Counted from the stretch's first letter, positions 6,492-13,099 are shown. The stretch is DNA of 13,418 nt from Actinomycetota bacterium (GCA_005885165.1 VAXR01000084.1:16966-30383), one strand, 5' to 3'. Notes: generated by a model from the sequence alone, not told the origin. Made by a program: numbers and translations.

Positions 6492-7714
6492 GGGCTCTCC
6501 TCGAAGGTCTCCTCGATCACCCGTACGAAGCGCGGGGCCGAGCGCATGAACTCGAGCCGGGCGATCAGTCCAACGGCCGCCTTGAACTTCGACTCGAGCA
6601 CCGGGTGGAGGACCATCTCGAGCCGGGCGTCGTCCCCGAGCCCCTTCTGGACGACCGATTTCACCGAGACCTCCTGGAGGCCGAGGATCTCGGCGATCTG
6701 GGCGAGGACGCCGGGGCGGTCGGCGACCTCGAGGTGGAGGTAGAACGCGGAGACGACATCCGTGACGAGCGGCTGCGGCACGGCCGGCGCCGGAAGGGTC
6801 GGCGGCGGGATCATCGCGGAGATGACGTCGCCCAGCACAGCCGACGCGGTCTGGGGACCTCCGGCGCCCGGCCCGGACAGCGTGATCTCGGTGATCGCCG
6901 GCGATTCGATCGTGACCGCGTTGAACGATCCCCCGACGCTCGCAAGCGGGTGGGCGCCGTACAGGAACGCCGGATACACGCGCACCGATATGCCGCCGTC
7001 GAGCCGCTCGGCGGTTCCTACCAGCTTCAGCGACAGGCCGAGCTCCTTCGCGTATGCGATGTCGTCGGCCGTGAGGTGCTCGATGCCCTCGTACGGCACC
7101 TCGTCGAGGTTGATCGGCACGCCGAAGGCGAGCCGCGCGATGATCGCCATCTTCGCGGCGGCGTCGCGACCCGACACGTCCTCGCTCGGATCGGCCTCCG
7201 CGTACCCGAGCTCCTGCGCCTCGGCGAGCGCCTCGTCGTAGGAGGCGCCGGTCCGCGTCATCTCCGACAGGATGAAGTTCGTGGTCCCGTTCACGATCCC
7301 ATGGACTCGGTCGATATGCGCGGCGGCGAGCGTCTCGTGGATCACGCGGATGACCGGCACCACACCGCCGACGGCGGCTTCGAAGCGGAGCTGCACGCCG
7401 GCGGCGCGCGCCGCCTCGTAGATCTCCTCGCTGTGCTGCGAGAGGACGGCCTTGTTGGCGGTCACCACGTGCTTGCCGGCGGCCATCGCGCCCAGGATGT
7501 ACTCGCGCGCGGGCTCCACGCCGCCGATCAGCTCGACGACCAGGTCGCTCCCGGCCACGACCTCGTCGAAGTCGCCCTCCGACCGGGTGAGCACCCCGCT
7601 GATCTCCGGCCGCTGACCTATCGCGGCCTCGATCGTCGGCGCCCGCTCCTCGAGCAGCTCGGAGAAAGCCGCCCCGACCGTGCCGCGGCCGAGGAGGCCG
7701 ACCCTAAACGTCAC
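6488..7714 (-). CDS. hom: Homoserine dehydrogenase with C-terminal ACT domain
   Basis: A 408-residue monofunctional homoserine dehydrogenase that reduces L-aspartate semialdehyde to L-homoserine with NAD(P)H, the first step committed to threonine/methionine. The Rossmann motif GLLGRGTVG is at residues 6-14, TANKA at 85-89, VNGTTN at 141-146 and the catalytic signature EADPSEDVSGRDAAAK ending at K188. The C-terminal ACT domain, about 324-400 (FYLHLEVADRPGVLAQIAEI), is the usual site of allosteric inhibition by threonine in this class. The protein is not fused to an aspartokinase. The GTG start at 7714 overlaps the end of lysA by 11 nt, indicating translational coupling; the stop overlaps the proposed thrC start. 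Confidence 0.97.
   Translation of the reverse strand: MTFRVGLLGRGTVGAAFSELLEERAPTIEAAIGQRPEISGVLTRSEGDFDEVVAGSDLVVELIGGVEPAREYILGAMAAGKHVVTANKAVLSQHSEEIYEAARAAGVQLRFEAAVGGVVPVIRVIHETLAAAHIDRVHGIVNGTTNFILSEMTRTGASYDEALAEAQELGYAEADPSEDVSGRDAAAKMAIIARLAFGVPINLDEVPYEGIEHLTADDIAYAKELGLSLKLVGTAERLDGGISVRVYPAFLYGAHPLASVGGSFNAVTIESPAITEITLSGPGAGGPQTASAVLGDVISAMIPPPTLPAPAVPQPLVTDVVSAFYLHLEVADRPGVLAQIAEILGLQEVSVKSVVQKGLGDDARLEMVLHPVLESKFKAAVGLIARLEFMRSAPRFVRVIEETFEESP
6497..6502 (-). promoter_or_regulatory. Ribosome binding site GAGGAG that decides the thrC start
   Basis: Reading the minus strand, GAGGAG lies inside the last codons of hom and 5 nt before CTGA. It is a strong Shine-Dalgarno at good spacing for initiation at the CTG, and none exists before the GTG at 6446. 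Confidence 0.55.
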
Positions 7715-8939
7715 GGAGCGTGAGGTCCTCGAATGTCTCGCGGCGGACGACCTCCCGCGCGTCGCCGTCGCGGCAGAAGATCACCGGCGGGCGCGGTATC
7801 GCGTTGTAGTTGCTGGCCATCGCGTGGCCGTAGGCGCCGGTGGCCGGCATGACCAGCACGTCACCCGGGCGCGGATCGTCGAGGCGCACGTCGCGGGCGA
7901 GGATGTCGCCCGACTCGCAGTGCTTGCCCGCGATCGTGCACAGCGTGTCGCCCCCGAGCCGGTCCGCGAGCTCGGCCTCGTAGCGGGCGCCATAGAGCAT
8001 CGGCCGCAGGTTGTCGGACATCCCTCCGTCGACCGCCACGTACGTGCGCACGTCCGGAATCCGCTTGACGGTGCCGACGCGGTAGATCGTCACACCGGCG
8101 TTCCCCACGATCGACCGCCCGGGCTCGCACAGGATCGTCACGTCGTCGGGCGCGCTCTCGAGCAGGGCGTCGACGTAGTCCTCGATCGACGGCGGGCGGT
8201 CGTCGTATGTGTAGGCGATCCCAAGCCCGCCGCCGAGGTTGAGCAGCGGGTACCGGCCGATCCCCGCGAGCAGCTCGGCCAGCCGCTCGTACGGCTCGAG
8301 ATCGAAGATCTGCGAGCCGAGGTGCGCGTGGAGCCCGACCAGCTCGAGTTCGCGGATGCGCTCGATCGCGCGAGGCACGTCGTCCATCCCGAAGCCGAAC
8401 TTCGAGTCGACCTGGCCGGTCGAGATGAAGGCGTGCGTGGAGGGAGAGATCCCGGGCGTCACGCGCAGCAGCACGCGCTGGCCCGGCGCGATGCGCTCGA
8501 GTCGGTCGATCTCGTCGAAGGAGTCGAGCACGACGTGCCCAACGCCGGCGTCGCGCGCCTGCTCGAGCTCGGCGTCGCTCTTGTTGTTGCCGTGCAGGTA
8601 GATCCGCTCGGGGGCGAACCCGGCGCCGAGCGCCAGGTGCAGCTCGCCGCCCGACGCTACGTCGCAGGAAAGCCCCTCTCCCGCGAGCAGGCGAAACGCC
8701 GCCGTGCACGGAAACGCCTTGCTGGCGTAGACGACCTCGAAGCGCTCGATTCGGGCGCGGAACGCGTCGAGGTACGCGCGGGCGCGGGCGCGGATGTCGT
8801 CCTCGGCGTAGACGTACGCCGGCGTGCCGAACGTCTCGGCGATCTCGACGAGGTCGCAGCCGCCGATCTCCAGCCGGCCCGCCTCGTTGATGCGCGAGCC
8901 GATCGGGAAGACGTGCGCCGCCGGCTGGCCGGCGCTCAT
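7704..8939 (-). CDS. lysA: Diaminopimelate decarboxylase
   Basis: PLP-dependent fold-III decarboxylase producing L-lysine from meso-diaminopimelate. With the ATG at 8939 it has 411 residues, normal for the family. Motifs include VVYASKAF with the PLP lysine at K74, HAHLGSQI, NLGGGLGI, CEPGRSIV, and GKHCESGDILA with the catalytic Cys at about 341 supplied across the dimer. The ATG at 8939 is preferred because GAGGAG (8949-8954) sits 9 nt upstream and the product starts MSAGQPAAHVFPIGSRIN. In-frame ATG 8966 and TTG 8978 would add 9 or 13 residues and remain possible if the transcript is leaderless. It heads the operon; the short divergent gap leaves no room for a lysine riboswitch. Confidence 0.96.
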   Translation of the reverse strand: MSAGQPAAHVFPIGSRINEAGRLEIGGCDLVEIAETFGTPAYVYAEDDIRARARAYLDAFRARIERFEVVYASKAFPCTAAFRLLAGEGLSCDVASGGELHLALGAGFAPERIYLHGNNKSDAELEQARDAGVGHVVLDSFDEIDRLERIAPGQRVLLRVTPGISPSTHAFISTGQVDSKFGFGMDDVPRAIERIRELELVGLHAHLGSQIFDLEPYERLAELLAGIGRYPLLNLGGGLGIAYTYDDRPPSIEDYVDALLESAPDDVTILCEPGRSIVGNAGVTIYRVGTVKRIPDVRTYVAVDGGMSDNLRPMLYGARYEAELADRLGGDTLCTIAGKHCESGDILARDVRLDDPRPGDVLVMPATGAYGHAMASNYNAIPRPPVIFCRDGDAREVVRRETFEDLTLRDV

Positions 8940-8948
8940 CAGCGAGTG

Positions 8949-8954
8949 CTCCTC
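8949..8954 (-). promoter_or_regulatory. Ribosome binding site GAGGAG supporting the lysA ATG at 8939
   Basis: GAGGAG on the minus strand lies 9 nt before ATG 8939 and inside the frame that would be coding if ATG 8966 or TTG 8978 were used. Its strength favours 8939. Confidence 0.6.
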
Positions 8955-8963
8955 GAGCGAGGC

Positions 8964-8985
8964 CATAATCCGCGCCAAGTATGAA
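8964..8985. promoter_or_regulatory. Divergent promoter region of lysA and the alpha/beta hydrolase gene
   Basis: CATAAT at 8964-8969 on the + strand lies 11 bases before the hydrolase ATG at 8981, giving a leader of only about 5 nt. On the minus strand the same AT-rich island offers GATTAT (8970-8965) and CATACT (8985-8980) as -10-like boxes for the lysA operon. The 41 bases between lysA ATG 8939 and the hydrolase ATG must hold both start regions, so the promoters overlap. No strong -35 boxes were identified. Confidence 0.45.
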
Positions 8986-9694
8986 GCACGCCCTGCCGGC
9001 CCGGCCGGAGCTCGGGACGCACGACGGACTCGCGTACGCGCTGTTCCTGCCGCCCGTCGAGCCGCGAGCGGCGGTGGTGATCATGCACGGCGGGGGGTCG
9101 GCGAAGGAGAGCCACTTCGACTTCGCGCGCACGGCTCTCGCGTATGACATGGCGGCGCTCGCATTCGACGCGCGCGGCCACGGCCGTTCCGAGGGCGAGT
9201 TCGGCCCGACCGCGATCGACGACGGGCTCGCGATGTGCGCGATCGCCCGCCGCCACTCGCAGAGGATCGCGCTGCGCGGGTCGAGCCTGGGCGGCGCCTT
9301 GGCCATCCACACCGCGGCGGCCGACGGCGGCATCGATGCGGTCGTGGCCATCTGTCCGGCACCCGAGGACCTGATGCTGCGCGGGCTCCGCGCCGGCCGC
9401 CTCGACGGCTTCCGGACCGACCGCGAGGTGCTCGAACTGTGGCTCGAGTCGCTCGATCTGCGCGAGTCCGCCGCCTCGCTCGGTCCGCGCTGCGCCCTGC
9501 TGCTGCTTCACGCGCGCGGGGACGAGCAGGTTCCCTACACGGTGTCCGAGGAGCTGATCGAGGCGGCCGCCGACCCGAAGCGGCTGTTGCTCATGCCCGG
9601 CGGGCATCACCGCTCGATCCAGCACGACCTGGAGCTGCAGGCGGAGTCGCTGCGCTTCGTCGAGCGCGCGATCGCGGGCCAGGTCGCCGGCTAG
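8981..9694 (+). CDS. Alpha/beta-fold hydrolase
   Basis: A 237-residue cytoplasmic alpha/beta hydrolase. HGGG at 36-39 is the oxyanion-hole motif after the first core strand. The nucleophile elbow is GSSLG with Ser102, the acid is probably Asp181 in HARGDEQVP, and the base is His209 or His210 in PGGHHRS, so a complete catalytic triad can be drawn. The stretch AFDARGHGRSEGEFG is typical of the family. There is no lid insertion and no signal peptide. It resembles dienelactone-hydrolase or serine-aminopeptidase-like members, but the substrate cannot be told. It is divergent from lysA with a shared promoter region; the ATG at 8981 has a -10-like box 11 nt upstream, so a near-leaderless mRNA is likely. 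Its TAG overlaps the stop of the converging gene. Confidence 0.9.
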   Translation: MKHALPARPELGTHDGLAYALFLPPVEPRAAVVIMHGGGSAKESHFDFARTALAYDMAALAFDARGHGRSEGEFGPTAIDDGLAMCAIARRHSQRIALRGSSLGGALAIHTAAADGGIDAVVAICPAPEDLMLRGLRAGRLDGFRTDREVLELWLESLDLRESAASLGPRCALLLLHARGDEQVPYTVSEELIEAAADPKRLLLMPGGHHRSIQHDLELQAESLRFVERAIAGQVAG

Positions 9695-10392
9695 TCGGCC
9701 GGGGCGTCGGCCTCCGCCGATCGCAGCGCGCGGATCAGGAGCGCGGGCACGCCGATCAGCACTGCCGCGAGCAGGGCCCAGAACGTCCAGGCGCCAACCG
9801 GCTTCGGCCGGAAGAGAGCCGCGCGGTGGAACACGGCGGGCAGCTGCGAGAGCACGGAGCGTCTCTGCCGCCGAGCGAAGACGAGCCGCAGGTCGGTGCC
9901 GAGCTCGCGGTCCCGCCCCCGCGCCGTGACGAGGACCGCGTGGCTTGGATCGGCGCGGGTGTCGCGGTGGCCGAGGAGCCCCACGGCCTTCCGGCCAGGC
10001 AACCGGAAGCAGACGTCGACGAAGCCGGCCGACCGGACGCTCGACGACAGGCGCACGCTCGGCGCGGAGAAGTCCACCCTCCGCGCGAACCCGGCGGGCA
10101 CGACACCCCTAGCGAGCACCGCCCCGCCGCCCGAGCGAGCGACCGTCACGAGCAAGCGCGGGTTCGGCCGCCCGGCCCAGACATAAGCCTGGACCGCGTC
10201 GAACGATTGCTCCACGTGCACATCGCGCTCGCAGGCGCTCTGCCCTGGCTGGATTACGGCGGCGAGGCCCGTGGGAAGGACGTCGGTCGTGAATGCCAGA
10301 CGCCGCTCGTCCGCGGCCGCCGTCAGCGCCAGCGCCAGCGCGCCGGCCGCGACGATGGCGACGAGAGCGGCAGCCGCGCCCCACCTACGCAT
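9691..10392 (-). CDS. Bitopic extracytoplasmic protein of the DUF2142 operon, unknown function
   Basis: A 233-residue protein with an N-terminal hydrophobic segment at about 5-27 (signal anchor or signal peptide), a soluble region of about 170 residues and a C-terminal transmembrane segment near 200-222 followed by a short Arg-containing tail. The soluble part holds two Cys, C54 in GQSACERDV and one in VDVCFRLPG, which could form a disulfide outside the cell, and an alternating hydrophobic pattern suggesting a beta-sandwich. I do not recognise the family. The ATG at 10392 is chosen because GGGAG lies 6 nt upstream; an in-frame start at 10416 would add eight residues inside the neighbouring gene. 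It overlaps the DUF2142 gene by 8 nt, so coupled translation and a shared role in envelope polysaccharide work are plausible inference. Confidence 0.83.
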   Translation of the reverse strand: MRRWGAAAALVAIVAAGALALALTAAADERRLAFTTDVLPTGLAAVIQPGQSACERDVHVEQSFDAVQAYVWAGRPNPRLLVTVARSGGGAVLARGVVPAGFARRVDFSAPSVRLSSSVRSAGFVDVCFRLPGRKAVGLLGHRDTRADPSHAVLVTARGRDRELGTDLRLVFARRQRRSVLSQLPAVFHRAALFRPKPVGAWTFWALLAAVLIGVPALLIRALRSAEADAPAD

Positions 10393-11959
10393 AGAAGGCT
10401 CCCGCCGCCAACCCAAGGGAGAACAGGTTCAGCACCAGCATGGCTCCGAGAACCACGGCCGTCGCCAGAGATCTCCGTCGCCGCGCCAGGTTCATCACCG
10501 CGACCGCGACCGCCAGCCCCGCGATCGGCAGCAGCGCCAGGAGATAGCGGCCCTCGTTGATCGGCCCGCCCCACCTGTGCTCCGCGTAGTACTCGGCGAC
10601 GTGCAGCCCGAGGACCAGGCCGACCGCGGCAGCGGCCAGGAAGCCCACCACCGCGCGATCGATGCGCAGCCGCCGCCGGATCAGCGCGAGGCCGGCGCCC
10701 AGGAACGTCGCTGCCGAGACGCCCGCAAGCACCTTGTAGACGGCAGCGGGGAAGGCCAGCTCCCGCCAGCCGAACTCGGCCCACGCGCCCTTGAACCAGA
10801 TCGAATAGAAGGCATGGGCCGGGAGCTGCGGCACGGGCTTCTGGGACGGAAGCCGGGGCAAGTAGTACTGCCAGAGGTAGCTCAGGAACCCGCCTGTCTG
10901 GCTTGGCCGCAGCACGTACTTCAGCGAGTGCCGCGTCGTGGCGAGCACCAACCCGGCGGCGATAGCCAGCCCGGCGGCTCCGGCCAGCCATCGTCGCCAC
11001 CCACCCGATAGCCGGACGTGTGCCCGCCGGGCGGCGATGAACAGCGCAAGGCCGACCGCCGGAGCCATCGTCAGCGTGCTCACCTTCATCAGCCCCATCA
11101 CCGCAAGGGCGGCGAGCAGCCCGACCACGTTCTCCCTCGACGGCCCGCGCCGGATCACGCGCACCCCGAGCCAGAGCACGAAGGCCGAGGCCGCGTACGC
11201 GCCGGCGTCCGGGTTCACGCCGCTCGACATGAACGTGATCATCGGCTGCAGTCCCACGCATCCGGCCGCGAGCAGCTGGAGCGTCCGGTCACGGCCCAGC
11301 ACCTCACCCGCGAGGAGCCACGCGCCGGCGACGGTCAGCAGGATCAGGAGCGCCGACCACAGCCGCATCACGAACAGGCGGCTGAACGGACTGGAGCTGG
11401 GAGTGAGGCGGTACGCGACCGCCTCCCACGCGTGATACAGAGGCGGATCCCCGCCCTGGTTCGCCGCGCTGTCGACGTGGCTCAGCTGCGCGCTCGAGAG
11501 CCGGTGGAGGGCGGCGGTGTACTCGCGGACCGCGAACGAGTCCCACGGCGGGCGGACTGCGCTGCCCTGCGGCTTCCAGAAAAGCCTCGTCCGCGCGTAC
11601 TGCTCGGCGGTCCGGACGGCAGGCGAGAGCTGCGGACCCCGCGTGGTCCACGAGTGCGACGGAGGCAGGCTGAGGTTCTCCGCCAACGACTGCGAGTAGA
11701 CGTAGTGCTCGTCCTCGTCGGGCGCGTGGAACGGTGGGATCACGAGCGCCCATGCGACCGCGAGAAGGAAAGCCGCGCCCATCAGCGCCGCCAGCGCACG
11801 CGGCGGGCGCTTCAGTCGCGGAAGCCGGCTGGGCCGGGCTGCGCCGGGCGTGGGCGCGCCGCCGTTCGCCGGGTCGGCCGCCGGCGGGCGTGCGTGCGTG
11901 AGCGCCTCATCGGGAGCAGGCGCGATCGCGGGCGTGTCCCGAGTCGCTTCCTCGTGCAT
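10385..11959 (-). CDS. DUF2142 polytopic membrane protein (GT-C glycosyltransferase-like)
   Basis: A 524-residue integral membrane protein. A Pro/Ala-rich cytoplasmic leader of about 50 residues precedes transmembrane segment 1 (about 55-75). Immediately after it is PPFHAPDEDEHYVYSQ (PDEDEH at 80-85), the acidic motif in the first extracytoplasmic loop typical of DUF2142 and reminiscent of catalytic Asp/Glu in GT-C enzymes. A long loop to about 185 and roughly ten further hydrophobic segments follow. Family knowledge places DUF2142 near surface polysaccharide and cell-wall glycosylation genes, with lipid-linked sugars as likely donors; activity here is inferred. The ATG at 11959 follows a minus-strand CACAAT box (11977-11972) by 12 nt and shows no Shine-Dalgarno. 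It overlaps the downstream bitopic gene by 8 nt. Confidence 0.9.
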   Translation of the reverse strand: MHEEATRDTPAIAPAPDEALTHARPPAADPANGGAPTPGAARPSRLPRLKRPPRALAALMGAAFLLAVAWALVIPPFHAPDEDEHYVYSQSLAENLSLPPSHSWTTRGPQLSPAVRTAEQYARTRLFWKPQGSAVRPPWDSFAVREYTAALHRLSSAQLSHVDSAANQGGDPPLYHAWEAVAYRLTPSSSPFSRLFVMRLWSALLILLTVAGAWLLAGEVLGRDRTLQLLAAGCVGLQPMITFMSSGVNPDAGAYAASAFVLWLGVRVIRRGPSRENVVGLLAALAVMGLMKVSTLTMAPAVGLALFIAARRAHVRLSGGWRRWLAGAAGLAIAAGLVLATTRHSLKYVLRPSQTGGFLSYLWQYYLPRLPSQKPVPQLPAHAFYSIWFKGAWAEFGWRELAFPAAVYKVLAGVSAATFLGAGLALIRRRLRIDRAVVGFLAAAAVGLVLGLHVAEYYAEHRWGGPINEGRYLLALLPIAGLAVAVAVMNLARRRRSLATAVVLGAMLVLNLFSLGLAAGAFYA

Positions 11960-11961
11960 GG

Positions 11962-11987
11962 CGGCGGTGCAATTGTGCCCACCGCCG
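11962..11987. promoter_or_regulatory. Inverted repeat around the putative -10 box of the DUF2142 gene
   Basis: CGGCGGTG at 11962-11969 pairs with CACCGCCG at 11980-11987 across a 10-base spacer that contains the -10-like CACAAT (minus strand, 11977-11972). It lies 2 nt upstream of the ATG. It could be an operator for a dimeric repressor or a hairpin at the start of the mRNA. Confidence 0.4.
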
Positions 11988-12128
11988 AGGCGAGACCGCT
12001 TCGGGTGTCCGGATCAGCGGCTGCGGCGGCGTTCCGCGCAGCTCTCGGGCCGACCGTCGCGCCGCCGCCGGCCTCCACGACGGTCGGGTCGTTCAGCTCA
12101 GGCCTCGGGGTTGCGCGGGCGGATCAAA

Positions 12129-12231
12129 GGGCGACGAAGGGGTGATGTTCCGACCGCGTTGGTTGAAATCCCGCGGCATTGCTGCGTGCTCTAAGCAGAA
12201 ATGCTCCGCCGGAACCCCTCCTTCGTCGCCC
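12129..12231. ncRNA. Candidate structured RNA or 5'-leader element
   Basis: The ends form a perfect 12-bp stem: GGGCGACGAAGG (12129-12140) with CCTTCGTCGCCC (12220-12231). It extends after a bulge by G12141-C12218 and G12142-C12217, and then by GTTCCG (12147-12152) with CGGAAC (12210-12215). Two inner hairpins fit between: CCGCG (12154-12158) with CGCGG (12172-12176), and CATT/CTGC (12177-12180, 12182-12185) with GCAG/AATG (12195-12198, 12200-12203). Together these make a three-way junction. The same pairs exist on either strand apart from GU effects. On the minus strand it would lie about 170 nt upstream of the DUF2142 ATG and be followed by TTT. No known riboswitch or RNA family is recognised. 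A miniature element with 23-bp imperfect terminal inverted repeats is the alternative, but no target duplication is seen. Confidence 0.4.
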
Positions 12232-12292
12232 CCCGGAAAGCGCCCCGTCCTACGAAGCGATGGAGCGGAACGCGACCACGCCTCCGATCGAG

Positions 12293-12333
12293 CTTGCTGC
12301 CTTTTGGTCGCAGGACGACCAAAATGCAGCAAG
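12293..12333 (-). terminator. Near-perfect 18-bp hairpin downstream of the Pro/Gly-rich protein gene
   Basis: The left arm 12293-12310 and right arm 12316-12333 pair over 18 positions with a single C/T mismatch (12301 against 12325) and a 5-base loop. It begins 36 bases beyond the stop codon of the minus-strand gene at 12370-13020, the right place for a terminator. There is no U tract after the stem; the only T-rich stretch is within it. Its near symmetry means it could act on both strands. Confidence 0.65.
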
Positions 12334-12369
12334 GAGACCGAGCTGGAAGGGCCTGAGCCCGCGCTTCGC

Positions 12370-13020
12370 TTAGCCCTGCGGAGCCTGAACCGGCAAGCCC
12401 TGAACCGGTGGTCCCTGACTCAGTACCTGAACCTGGGGAGCCGCGGACTGAGGCGGGCCGGACGGCGGGGTGCCGATCGGCGTAGACGTCGTGGCCGGCG
12501 GGACGGACAGCTGGGAGCCCCCGCCGCAGACGGCGCCCGCGGCGCCGCAAGCCGGCCCCTGGACCGACTGGAGCGGGCCCGGCGATTGCTGCGTGCAGCC
12601 GCTCGTGCATGCCTTCGTCGTGGGCCCGCCTGACTCCCCCGGCGGCGGGTACGGCACGATCACCCGCGGGCCGAGATACCCCGGCGTACCCGGCCCACCG
12701 AGCGGCCCGACTGTCTTGACCAGCCCGGCCGCGCTGCCCGCGGAGAAGGCTCCGACTGGCGACTTCACGAAGCCCGCCGGGGCGGCGCCCCGCGCGGCGG
12801 TCTGCGCCGCTGACGCCCTATGGACGGTAGCCCGGAGACCCTGAGACTCCGACAGCGAGCCGCCGTTCACGGACACGCTGTCGACGGAGCCGGTGCCGTA
12901 GCCCCGTGGCCAGCCGTCGAATGCGACGAGAGCGCTGACGGTCGCGAGCATTGCAAGGGAAGCCGCAACCAGCACTCCGGTGGTTCCGAAGGCTCTGAGA
13001 GTCGCCCTATGGGAATTCAT
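12370..13020 (-). CDS. Signal-anchored Pro/Gly-rich hypothetical protein
   Basis: A 216-residue protein whose first 35 residues form a signal peptide or membrane anchor: short basic start MNSHRATLR, then the hydrophobic VLVAASLAMLATVSALVAF. The remainder is low-complexity, rich in Gly, Pro, Ser, Ala and Gln, with four Cys in the second half (CTSGC, then PACG and AVCGGG) and a Gln/Pro-rich end, VQGLPVQAPQG. No family is recognised and no catalytic motif is visible; it looks like an exported, flexible cell-surface or wall-spanning protein. The ATG at 13020 opens the hydrophobic leader directly. An inverted repeat lies 4 nt upstream and no clear Shine-Dalgarno is seen. Coding is supported by the proper export signal and a terminator-like hairpin downstream. 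Confidence 0.72.
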   Translation of the reverse strand: MNSHRATLRAFGTTGVLVAASLAMLATVSALVAFDGWPRGYGTGSVDSVSVNGGSLSESQGLRATVHRASAAQTAARGAAPAGFVKSPVGAFSAGSAAGLVKTVGPLGGPGTPGYLGPRVIVPYPPPGESGGPTTKACTSGCTQQSPGPLQSVQGPACGAAGAVCGGGSQLSVPPATTSTPIGTPPSGPPQSAAPQVQVLSQGPPVQGLPVQAPQG

Positions 13021-13024
13021 ACAC

Positions 13025-13043
13025 GCGGGGTAGCCTGCCCCGC
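13025..13043. promoter_or_regulatory. Interrupted palindrome just upstream of the ATG at 13020
   Basis: GCGGGG at 13025-13030 pairs with CCCCGC at 13038-13043 across 7 bases, ending 4 nt before the start codon. It occupies the place where a ribosome site would be, so it may be an operator or a hairpin affecting initiation. Confidence 0.35.
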
Positions 13044-13099
13044 TTATTCCCGAAAGCGCCGGCTTCTACCCACTTTTTGGTAGGTCGCCTAGGGCTGGG

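Larger units (their letters stand above)
11960..12369. other. 410-bp stretch without a gene
   Basis: Open frames cross this stretch on both strands but none has a plausible start, ribosome site or protein-like composition. It contains the DUF2142 start region with its inverted repeat (11962-11987), an unremarkable GC-rich segment from 11990 to 12128, a foldable 103-nt element (12129-12231), a short spacer, and a strong hairpin (12293-12333) close to the 3' end of the upstream minus-strand gene. Confidence 0.7.

Noticed and set aside
4733..8984. Long plus-strand open frames opposite thrB, thrC, hom and lysA
   Set aside because: All lie antisense to enzymes with complete catalytic motifs and have Arg/His/Asp-rich shadow composition.
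8936..8985. Lysine riboswitch or T-box upstream of lysA
   Set aside because: Only about 41 bp are available before the divergent gene, and no matching structure is present.
9235..10560. Plus-strand frame spanning the hydrolase and the bitopic gene
   Set aside because: Overlaps two supported genes, is Arg/Pro-rich and carries no motif.
11018..12145. Plus-strand frame opposite the DUF2142 gene into the intergenic region
   Set aside because: Antisense to a polytopic membrane protein; composition is shadow-like.
12129..12231. Insertion sequence or MITE
   Set aside because: Terminal inverted repeats exist, but no flanking target duplication and no transposase are seen; kept as an alternative under the structured-RNA candidate.
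12093..12332. Small minus-strand frame across the structured element (79 residues)
   Set aside because: No ribosome site, low-complexity mix, and its path crosses both arms of the inverted repeats; non-coding structure explains the segment better.
12142..12633. Plus-strand frame from the intergenic region into the Pro/Gly-rich gene
   Set aside because: Second half is antisense to a protein with an export signal and is Arg-rich; start lacks a ribosome site.
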